Below, in pieces: positions 8,547-14,260 of a DNA stretch of 14,260 nucleotides; within the stretch, counting starts at the first letter, position 1, and each line of letters begins with the position of its first letter. The notes below the pieces were generated by a model. It made no database searches, was not told where the DNA came from, and saw nothing but the letters and a program-made list of their open reading frames with translations. The DNA is from CAZQGE01 sp964592815 (lineage in GTDB: Bacteria > Bacillota > Clostridia > Christensenellales > CAG-917): contig CAZQGE010000031.1 in the NCBI GenBank assembly GCA_964592815.1, positions 1-14,260 of the forward strand. The letters run 5' to 3'. Position numbers and translations under genes: made by a program.

Positions 8547-9929
8547 ATGTTCGGAAAGAAGAAAAAAGAAAACAAAATAGAGAGTTCAAACCCGCTTCAA
8601 GAACTGTTGCAGAAGTTTGAAATTTTAGAGGCGGAAGTTATGGAAGACGATGTCGCTGCTCCTGTTGGAACTTTGGTAATTGAAGATGAAAGCGACTCAG
8701 AAAACTTAATTAAGACTGATACGGACATTGATGAAACTAAAAATTTGGACAAGGTTGCTGATGATAAAGGCGAAAATAATATAGATGAAAGCGAAAAAGA
8801 AATTCAACCATCGCCGTCAAATATGATGCCCGAACAAATTGTTGAACAAGCAATAACCGAAGAAAATACAAAACCTATCGATAACGGTTTTAAGACTGTT
8901 ACAGACGAGGAAGGCAACGTAACATATTTTGACGAGGACGGCAACGAAGTCTATTTAGACGAGGATGGAAACCAATATTTCTTTGATGAGGAAGGCAACA
9001 CCTTCTATATTGATGAGGACGGAGTTGCATTCTATTATGACGAGGACGGAAACCCGTTCTATTATGACGAAAACGGAAATCCACACTATTACGACTCAGA
9101 TGTGGATAATTCTGAAGTTTCAAATGAGAATGACAACACAGATATAGTTGCTGATGAAAGTGCAAAAGAAAATGCTGAAACTGTAATTCAAGAAAACGTT
9201 GAACAACAAAACGTTGTTGAACAAGACATTGACGAAATTCAACCATTGAATAGCTTAGATGCAGTTGAGGAAGACAGCCAAATTGAACAAAATGAAAGTT
9301 TGACAGTTGATACTCAAGAAAGTATATTAGAGCAAGATGCTAACTGCACAACGCTGCAAAAAGATGACGTTCGACCTTCAAACGAGATAAAACAAGACGT
9401 AAGCAATTCTGAAGATGAAGATGAAAAGGCAACGTTTACAGAAATTGAAGAAAACAAAGAAAGCGACGAAGTGGTAAACCCCGAAGGGAATTTAGAAGTT
9501 ATAGACGAAACGGGAATAAAAGAAGTAAACTATGTGTCAGATGAAAATCAAAACGTCGTTGAAACTCAAACCGAAAATGAAACTTTGACACAAGCTGAAC
9601 CCAAACAAGAAGAAGTTGAAGTTAAACAAAATGAAACTGTTGAAAATGCTGAAAGTCAAGAGCCAACAGGCATTGAGGAAGATAAAACAAACGTCGTAGA
9701 AAAAGATGCTGAAAATGCAAGTGAAGAGAAATCACAACAAAATTCACAACTTGCGCAACTTCCAATTTTGCTTGATATGATTTTGGAACAGAAAGCGTCT
9801 AGAGAAATAAAAATTAAGGTTGCAAGTATGGTTTTGAACATTTACAACAAATTTAAGGACGACCCAAAAAACAGAAAATACGTGGTTAGTTGTATGGAAA
9901 AAATTCAAGACGCTTTGAAACAAGACTGA
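8547..9929 (+). CDS. Acidic cytoplasmic protein with seven 9-residue DEDGN repeats, function unknown
   Basis: I do not recognise this 460-residue protein. It starts with a basic segment (MFGKKKKENK) and a likely amphipathic helix (NPLQELLQKFEILEAEV, 16-32). A long acidic low-complexity region follows, interrupted at residues 120-182 by seven tandem nonapeptides of consensus DE(D/E)GNxxY(Y/F). More acidic sequence leads to a C-terminal segment of about 60 residues (from about 400) that looks folded and helical (LPILLDMILEQ, then KIKVASMVLNIYNKF). There is no signal peptide or membrane helix, so it is probably cytoplasmic. The start is supported by GAGG (8535-8538) 8 nt upstream. It lies 29 bp behind the membrane-protein gene, with no promoter between, and is followed by a strong terminator. 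A scaffold or partner of the membrane protein's tail is conceivable but unproven. Confidence 0.85.
   Translation: MFGKKKKENKIESSNPLQELLQKFEILEAEVMEDDVAAPVGTLVIEDESDSENLIKTDTDIDETKNLDKVADDKGENNIDESEKEIQPSPSNMMPEQIVEQAITEENTKPIDNGFKTVTDEEGNVTYFDEDGNEVYLDEDGNQYFFDEEGNTFYIDEDGVAFYYDEDGNPFYYDENGNPHYYDSDVDNSEVSNENDNTDIVADESAKENAETVIQENVEQQNVVEQDIDEIQPLNSLDAVEEDSQIEQNESLTVDTQESILEQDANCTTLQKDDVRPSNEIKQDVSNSEDEDEKATFTEIEENKESDEVVNPEGNLEVIDETGIKEVNYVSDENQNVVETQTENETLTQAEPKQEEVEVKQNETVENAESQEPTGIEEDKTNVVEKDAENASEEKSQQNSQLAQLPILLDMILEQKASREIKIKVASMVLNIYNKFKDDPKNRKYVVSCMEKIQDALKQD
8904..9092 (+). repeat. Seven in-frame 27-bp coding repeats (9 residues each)
   Basis: Units start at 8904, 8931, 8958, 8985, 9012, 9039 and 9066, each exactly 27 bp with no indels. 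At protein level each unit is Asp-Glu-(Asp/Glu/Asn)-Gly-(Asn/Val)-x-x-Tyr/Phe-hydrophobic. Codons within units vary at third positions, so the array is old and held by selection on protein sequence rather than being a recent expansion. The last units are the most aromatic (FYYDENGNPHYY). Confidence 0.95.
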
Positions 9930-9980
9930 TAATCAAATCGAAAACTTGAATAGTCAAACCCAAACTGCTTATTATAAAAC

Positions 9981-10014
9981 AAAAAAAGAAGCCATCATTT
10001 GATGGCTTCTTTTA
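9981..10014 (+). terminator. Bidirectional intrinsic terminator
   Basis: GAAGCCATC (9988-9996) and GATGGCTTC (10001-10009) form a perfect 9-bp stem with an ATTT loop. Flanking A-run (9981-9987) and T-run (10010-10013) extend it. It ends the unit 6763-9929. Because the A-run becomes a T-run on the other strand, it can also stop convergent corA transcripts. Confidence 0.88.
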
Positions 10015-10270
10015 TATATTCTTTTTATCGCAATTTTTATACTGATTATGCACTTAAGGTTAATTGTGTTCGTATGCTATCAATATGCTGATTTAGTTTC
10101 TCGCGTAAATGGTGATATGTAGGCTGTGTGCTTTTTTTGCTAACTTAGCGTTATTTCAACTTTTACGCTTAATGTGCGTTAGCGGTGTTTTAATATTTCA
10201 GTTTTAGAAAACAATATACAGCTATTAACAATGTTTTTAACTTTTGTTGAAGATATTTTGCTAAAATATA
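10015..10270. other. 256-bp gene-free gap between convergent genes, rich in inverted repeats
   Basis: I see no gene here. If corA transcripts run to the terminator at 9981-10014, this is their 3' untranslated region. It holds several competing inverted repeats: GCGTAAA (10103-10109) with TTTACGC (10162-10168), GCTAAC (10139-10144) with GTTAGC (10178-10183), and AGCGT (10147-10151) with ACGCT (10165-10169). None is followed by a T-run that would make a clear terminator. Confidence 0.45.
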
Positions 10271-11227
10271 TTATTTCAAAAGTTTTTTCTTCCAAAGCAC
10301 GATTGTTATTGCAATGCAACATACTATGCAAATTCCAAGTACCACCCAAAAGCCCCAAGACTTACCTTCAAACGGAACGCCTGTATTCATTCCCCAAAAC
10401 GCCGCCACCATTGAAGGAACAGCAATAAGGAGAGTAAGTGAAGTCAAAACTTTCATAACCACGTTCAAGTTGTTTGAAATTATTGAAGCATAGGCATCCA
10501 TTGTTCCGCTTAAAATGTCACGGTAAATATTTGCCATTTCAATAGCCTGTCTGTTTTCAATGAGTACGTCTTCCCAAAGGTCAACGTCTTCCTCAAACAA
10601 TCTAACGATTTTTGGAATTTTATCTAATACGACGTTGTTTGAACGCAAAGACGTTGAAAAATACACCAATGATTTTTCAAGGTCAAGCATTTCAATCAAT
10701 TCAGAGTTTTTCATTGACTTTTCGAGTTCGGTTTGAACACGTTGGCTTGCGCGGTCTATCTGTGTAAGATATTGCAAATATTTTTTGGAAACCGAATATT
10801 GAAATTGCAGTAGAAAACGATTTCTTTTATGAATATTGAAATCTTTAATGTAACGTCCTGACATCATATCATTTATTAAGGTAGTGTCATTCAAACAGAC
10901 GGTTACAATAGCTTTTGGTGTGGATATCATACCAAAAGGCAGAGTTGCATACGTATATTGACCGTCATCGTTTTCTTCTGTAATCGGAATGTCGGTAATG
11001 GCAAGAAGAATGTCGTCTTCACGTTCAATACGGGCACGTTCCTCTTCGTCCAGCGCGGCTTTAATCATTTCTTCTGGAATTTCCAAACTGGCGGAAATTA
11101 GTTCAATTTCTTTGTCAGTTGGGTTTGACATATGAATCCATTGTTCGTCAAAATCGTAACCCTTAACAATAAGTTCAGGGGCTACCTTTACTGTTGATTT
11201 GTTGACTTTTTTGTAAACTTGGAGCAT
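10271..11227 (-). CDS. corA: CorA family Mg2+/divalent cation transporter
   Basis: CorA proteins form homopentameric channels in the cytoplasmic membrane that take up Mg2+ (sometimes Co2+ or Ni2+) down the membrane potential. The 318 residues contain a soluble alpha/beta N-terminal domain and a long helical stalk, then TM1 at about 257-277, the signature GMN at 279-281 (FWGMNTGVPFEG) and TM2 at about 292-312. The chain ends in a basic tail (WKKKLLK). Length and layout fit the short Gram-positive branch of the family; true substrate cannot be told from sequence. The start is fixed by a strong AAGGAGG site with 7-nt spacing. The gene points away from ppdK and converges on the two unknown genes. 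Its 5' leader holds a short peptide ORF and a hairpin that can occlude its ribosome site, described separately, suggesting control by Mg2+. Confidence 0.93.
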   Translation of the reverse strand: MLQVYKKVNKSTVKVAPELIVKGYDFDEQWIHMSNPTDKEIELISASLEIPEEMIKAALDEEERARIEREDDILLAITDIPITEENDDGQYTYATLPFGMISTPKAIVTVCLNDTTLINDMMSGRYIKDFNIHKRNRFLLQFQYSVSKKYLQYLTQIDRASQRVQTELEKSMKNSELIEMLDLEKSLVYFSTSLRSNNVVLDKIPKIVRLFEEDVDLWEDVLIENRQAIEMANIYRDILSGTMDAYASIISNNLNVVMKVLTSLTLLIAVPSMVAAFWGMNTGVPFEGKSWGFWVVLGICIVCCIAITIVLWKKKLLK

Positions 11228-11230
11228 AGC

Positions 11231-11290
11231 GGTTCCTCCTTATATGGCAATTAACGCCACATTTAAGGAGAACCTAAAAATGTGTGCGTT
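11231..11290 (-). promoter_or_regulatory. corA leader switch: hairpin whose loop is complementary to the corA Shine-Dalgarno
   Basis: Reading the minus strand, structure A pairs AACGCACACATTT (11290 to 11278, one bulged A at 11285) with AAATGTGGCGTT (11264 to 11253), a 12-bp stem. Its 13-nt loop (11277 to 11265) contains GGTTCTCCTT, which pairs with the corA ribosome site AAGGAGGAACC (11241 to 11231) in 10 bp with one bulged G. Structure B forms when that loop sequence pairs with the ribosome site. It can enclose a small TGGC/GCCA hairpin (11259-11256 with 11248-11245). A and B compete as nested folds, or could coexist as an H-type pseudoknot. No U-run follows, so control would be on translation rather than termination. 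The pairing is read from sequence; the switching is inferred. Confidence 0.7.
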
Positions 11291-11329
11291 TTATGGGAGT
11301 TGAATTCTACTTCGAGGGTCAGCGTCCAT
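11291..11329 (-). CDS. corA leader peptide MDADPRSRIQLP, putative Mg2+-sensing
   Basis: A 12-codon ORF lies 63 nt upstream of corA on the same transcript. It has a good ribosome site, GAGGTG (11337-11342), at 7-nt spacing and ends in CCA-TAA. The peptide begins Met-Asp-Ala-Asp-Pro. This resembles the enterobacterial leader peptide MgtL (MEPDP...), where an acidic/proline N-terminus destabilises the translating ribosome when Mg2+ is low and thereby controls mgtA. The stop codon (11291-11293) directly touches the 5' arm of the leader hairpin, so a ribosome at the stop would cover that arm. A proline before a stop also slows termination in some leader peptides such as TnaC. Inferred role: couple Mg2+-dependent completion of the peptide to exposure of the corA ribosome site. 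The ORF is short and could be chance, but its start site, position and composition agree. Confidence 0.65.
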   Translation of the reverse strand: MDADPRSRIQLP

Positions 11330-11360
11330 TTTATTGCACCTCAGTTATGATAATATCCAT

Positions 11361-11389
11361 AGTTTAGCAAAAAAAAAATAGAATGGCAA
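11361..11389 (-). promoter_or_regulatory. Probable corA promoter
   Basis: On the minus strand, TTGCCA (11389 to 11384) and TAAACT (11366 to 11361) are 17 bp apart. The spacer contains a run of ten T. Transcription would begin near 11354, just upstream of the leader peptide's ribosome site, giving a leader of about 125 nt. A nearby TATTAT (11355 to 11350) is an alternative -10, but its start point would fall too close to the leader's ribosome site. Confidence 0.45.
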
Positions 11390-11417
11390 TCAATTTTCTT
11401 GCCAAGTTTATATTTTT

Positions 11418-11445
11418 TTGTTAAACTGTACATCAATAATAATAT
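11418..11445 (+). promoter_or_regulatory. Possible ppdK promoter
   Basis: TTGTTA (11418-11423) and TAATAT (11440-11445) are 16 bp apart in very AT-rich DNA upstream of ppdK. TATTAT at 11443-11448 is an equally possible -10. The region diverges from the corA promoter. I see no clear operator. Confidence 0.35.
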
Positions 11446-11482
11446 TATATTAAAAATGCAAAAATAACTAGGAGGATTTCAA

Positions 11483-14128
11483 ATGAAGAAATTCGTTTAT
11501 CAGTTCAAAGAAGCTAGCGAACAACAATGCGACAGACGCGCAATGTTCGGCGGTAAAGGCGCAAACCTTGCGGAGATGACAAAACTCGGTATGCCAGTAC
11601 CACAAGGTTTTACAATCACAACAGAGGCTTGCACCCAATATTACAAAGACGGTGAGAAAATCAATGCAGAAATTCAAGCAGAAATTATGGACAACATTGC
11701 CAAACTTGAAAAATTAGTCGGCAAGGAATTTGGTTCTCTTGACAATCCGCTTTTGGTTTCTGTTCGTTCAGGCGCACGCGCTTCAATGCCAGGTATGATG
11801 GATACAATCTTGAACCTTGGTCTTAATGACGAAGTTGTTGAAAGATTTGCAGTTAAGACTAACAATCGTCGTTTTGCATACGACAGTTACCGCAGATTTA
11901 TTCAAATGTACAGCGACGTAGTTATGGAAGTTGGCAAAAAATATTTTGAAGCCCTTATCGACCAAATGAAAGAGAAGAAAGGCGTAAAATTTGATACAGA
12001 ACTTGACGCTGATGATTTGAAAGAACTTGCACGTCAATTCAAAGCTGAATATAAATCAAAAATCGGACAAGATTTCCCACAAAATCCAATTGAGCAACTT
12101 ATGGGCGCAATCAAAGCTGTTTTCCGTAGCTGGGACAACCCACGTGCTATCTACTACCGTCGAATGAACGACATTCCTGGAGATTGGGGCACAGCTGTAA
12201 ACGTACAAATGATGGTTTTTGGAAATATGGGCGAAACATCTGGCACAGGCGTTGCATTCTCACGTAACCCTGCAACAGGTGGAAAAGGTCTTTATGGCGA
12301 ATATCTTATGAACGCACAAGGTGAAGACGTTGTTGCTGGTGTTCGTACTCCACAACCAATTTCAGCATTGCGCGAAACAAATCAAGCAGTTTATGACCAA
12401 TTCCAAGAAATAGTTAACAGACTTGAAAATCACTACCGTGATATGCAAGATATGGAGTTTACAATTGAAGAAGGCAAACTCTTTATGCTCCAAACCAGAA
12501 ACGGAAAACGTACAGCTGCCGCAGCTTTGAAGATTGCTTGCGACTTGGTTGACGAAGGTATGATTTCTGAAAAAGAAGCAGTTTTGATGATTGACCCCAA
12601 ACAACTTGACGCTCTTTTGCACCCACAATTTGACACAGCCGCTTTGAAAGCTGCAAAAGCTATTGGAAGCGCACTTCCTGCATCTCCTGGTGCAGCAGCT
12701 GGCAAAGTTGTCTTTACAGCAGAAGACGCAACAGATTGGGTATGCAACAAAGGCGAAAAGAGAGTTGTTCTTGTAAGACTTGAAACTTCACCTGAAGATA
12801 TTGAAGGTATGCATTACGCACAAGGTATTTTGACTGTTCGTGGCGGTATGACATCACACGCTGCTGTTGTTGCTCGTGGTATGGGTACTTGCTGTGTATC
12901 AGGTTGCGGAGACATTAAAATTGACGAAGAAAAGAAAGTTTTCAGCTTGGGTGGACAAACTTTCCATGAAGGTGATTGGATTTCTCTTGACGGAAGCACA
13001 GGTAAAATTTACGGTGAAGAAATCAAAACTGTTGCAGCGTCAGTATCCGGTGACTTTGGTCGTTTGATGGCTTGGGCAGACAAATTCCGCGCTTTGCAAG
13101 TTCGCACAAACGCAGATACTCCTAAGGACGCAAAACAAGCAAGAGCATTCGGCGCACAAGGTATTGGTTTGTGCCGTACAGAACATATGTTCTTTGAAAC
13201 AGAAAGAATTAAAGCTGTTCGTGAAATGATTTGCTCAGATACAGTTGAACAAAGAGAAGTTGCTTTGAACAAAATTCTTCCAATGCAACAAACTGACTTT
13301 GAACAACTTTATGAAGCACTTGAAGGTTGCCCTGTTACAATCCGTTTCTTGGACCCACCACTTCACGAATTTGTTCCTACAGATGAAAACGATATTGCAG
13401 AACTTGCAAAAGATATGAACAAATCTGTTGCTGACATCAAATCAATCATAAGCGGTTTGCACGAATTTAACCCAATGATGGGACACCGTGGTTGCCGTCT
13501 TGCAGTCACATATCCTGAAATTGCAGTTATGCAAACAAAAGCTGTTATTGGTGCTGCACTTGCTGTTCAAGCAAAACACGCCGATTGGAAGATTGTTCCT
13601 GAAATTATGATTCCATTGGTTGGCGAAATCAAAGAACTTGCTTATGTTAAGGGCGTTGTTGTTAAGACAGCTGATGAAATTATTGCAAAAGCAAAGTCAG
13701 ATATGAAGTATAAAGTCGGTACAATGATTGAAATTCCAAGAGCTGCTCTTACAGCTGACGAAATTGCAAAAGAAGCAGAATTCTTCTCATTTGGTACAAA
13801 CGACCTTACTCAAATGACATTCGGTTTCAGCCGTGATGACGCTGGCAAATTCTTGGGCGCATACTATGACAAGAAGATTTATGAGTCTGACCCCTTTGCA
13901 CGTCTTGACCAAGTTGGCGTTGGCAAACTTGTTAAGATGGCAGCTGAACTCGGCAAAGCAACTCGCCCAGACATTCACCTTGGCATCTGCGGTGAACACG
14001 GCGGTGACCCAAGCACAATCGAATTCTGCCACAACGTTGGTTTGAACTATGTTTCTTGCTCTCCATTCCGTGTACCTATTGCAAGATTGGCAGCAGCACA
14101 AGCAAACATCAAAAACCCACGCAAGTAA
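11483..14128 (+). CDS. ppdK: Pyruvate, phosphate dikinase
   Basis: PPDK interconverts pyruvate + ATP + phosphate and PEP + AMP + pyrophosphate in the cytoplasm. In anaerobes it serves PPi-linked glycolysis or gluconeogenesis. The 881 residues match the family (874 in Clostridium symbiosum). The N-terminal ATP-grasp domain opens with FGGKGANLAEM and ends with EFTIEEGKLFMLQTRNGKRTA. The central swivelling domain carries GGMTSHAAVVARGMG with phospho-acceptor H459; T457 is the equivalent of the residue targeted by PPDK regulatory protein in plants and some bacteria. The C-terminal TIM barrel has CRTEHMFF (R565) for PEP binding and the catalytic cysteine C836 in GICGEHGG. No key residue is missing. 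The start is set by AGGAGG (11470-11475) at 7 nt. It is a single-gene unit with a strong terminator. Its regular, GC-richer codon choice compared with its neighbours suggests high expression. Confidence 0.98.
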   Translation: MKKFVYQFKEASEQQCDRRAMFGGKGANLAEMTKLGMPVPQGFTITTEACTQYYKDGEKINAEIQAEIMDNIAKLEKLVGKEFGSLDNPLLVSVRSGARASMPGMMDTILNLGLNDEVVERFAVKTNNRRFAYDSYRRFIQMYSDVVMEVGKKYFEALIDQMKEKKGVKFDTELDADDLKELARQFKAEYKSKIGQDFPQNPIEQLMGAIKAVFRSWDNPRAIYYRRMNDIPGDWGTAVNVQMMVFGNMGETSGTGVAFSRNPATGGKGLYGEYLMNAQGEDVVAGVRTPQPISALRETNQAVYDQFQEIVNRLENHYRDMQDMEFTIEEGKLFMLQTRNGKRTAAAALKIACDLVDEGMISEKEAVLMIDPKQLDALLHPQFDTAALKAAKAIGSALPASPGAAAGKVVFTAEDATDWVCNKGEKRVVLVRLETSPEDIEGMHYAQGILTVRGGMTSHAAVVARGMGTCCVSGCGDIKIDEEKKVFSLGGQTFHEGDWISLDGSTGKIYGEEIKTVAASVSGDFGRLMAWADKFRALQVRTNADTPKDAKQARAFGAQGIGLCRTEHMFFETERIKAVREMICSDTVEQREVALNKILPMQQTDFEQLYEALEGCPVTIRFLDPPLHEFVPTDENDIAELAKDMNKSVADIKSIISGLHEFNPMMGHRGCRLAVTYPEIAVMQTKAVIGAALAVQAKHADWKIVPEIMIPLVGEIKELAYVKGVVVKTADEIIAKAKSDMKYKVGTMIEIPRAALTADEIAKEAEFFSFGTNDLTQMTFGFSRDDAGKFLGAYYDKKIYESDPFARLDQVGVGKLVKMAAELGKATRPDIHLGICGEHGGDPSTIEFCHNVGLNYVSCSPFRVPIARLAAAQANIKNPRK

Positions 14129-14168
14129 TTCAAGATAATTAAAATTCAAAAGTCAATTTGACTTAATC

Positions 14169-14198
14169 AAATCCTCCGCAGATTGCGGAGGATTTTTT
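14169..14198 (+). terminator. ppdK intrinsic terminator
   Basis: AATCCTCCGCA pairs with TGCGGAGGATT (12 bp when extended to the outer A-T pair) around a GAT loop at 14181-14183, followed at once by a T-run. It lies 40 bp after the ppdK stop. Nothing further is seen in the last 60 bases of the window. Confidence 0.93.
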
Positions 14199-14260
14199 CT
14201 TTTTATATTAGAAAGAAATAGATTTTATCCATATAGTTTCTATGTGTTGTTAAAGCATTT

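Noticed and set aside
8904..9092. CRISPR array or choline-binding/WG-type repeat
   Set aside because: Units are contiguous with no spacers, so not CRISPR. The 9-residue period, absence of tryptophan and lack of a signal peptide argue against choline-binding (about 20 residues) and WG repeats.
8965..9147. 60-residue ORF in another frame over the nonapeptide repeats
   Set aside because: It is a frame shadow of the 27-bp repeats; its own repeat pattern is a by-product of the real frame.
10231..10428. 65-residue plus-strand ORF
   Set aside because: It is antisense to the C-terminal region of corA, has no ribosome site and no recognisable protein character.
11228..11354. M-box (ykoK) or other known metal riboswitch ahead of corA
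   Set aside because: The conserved M-box blocks (such as the GGUGAGGCUCC and GACGCCAAUGGGUCAACAG type segments) are not present, and the space is filled by a short ORF and an SD-sequestering hairpin instead.
14150..14164. Palindrome AAGTCAATTTGACTT after ppdK
   Set aside because: Short and A/T-rich; could be a weak hairpin next to the strong terminator, but there is no evidence for an operator.

Overview
The window suggests a low-GC, anaerobic-type Firmicute (Clostridia or a relative). It is AT-rich, its ribosome binding sites are strong Shine-Dalgarno matches, it carries a Bacillus/Clostridium-style addB-addA recombination pair, and it encodes a bacterial pyruvate,phosphate dikinase of the type common in anaerobes. 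I cannot name a genus. No IS element, phage gene, CRISPR array, tRNA or rRNA is visible.

Layout. (1) 4-6602, plus strand: addB and addA overlap by 4 bp and encode the two subunits of the AddAB helicase-nuclease for double-strand break processing. (2) 6704-9929, plus strand: a strong extended -10 promoter drives two unrecognised genes 29 bp apart. The first is a three-helix membrane protein with a very long acidic cytoplasmic tail. The second is a soluble acidic protein with seven perfect-length 9-residue repeats. A bidirectional terminator follows at 9981-10014. (3) 10271-11227, minus strand: a CorA-type divalent cation transporter. (4) 11228-11482: the divergent control region between corA and ppdK. 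(5) 11483-14128, plus strand: ppdK with its own strong terminator.

The most interesting part is the corA leader, minus strand, about 11231-11354. It encodes a 12-codon peptide, MDADPRSRIQLP, behind a good Shine-Dalgarno site. The peptide opens with alternating acidic residues and a proline, much like the enterobacterial Mg2+-sensing leader peptide MgtL (MEPDP...). Its stop codon directly abuts the 5' arm of a 12-bp hairpin. The loop of that hairpin is complementary (10 bp, one bulge) to the corA Shine-Dalgarno sequence. Together they look like a translation-based Mg2+ sensor that decides whether the corA ribosome binding site is open or sequestered. The sequence parts are read directly; the mechanism is inference.

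The AddAB genes and ppdK are otherwise ordinary, with two motif deviations noted: no Walker A in AddB and an altered motif V in AddA.
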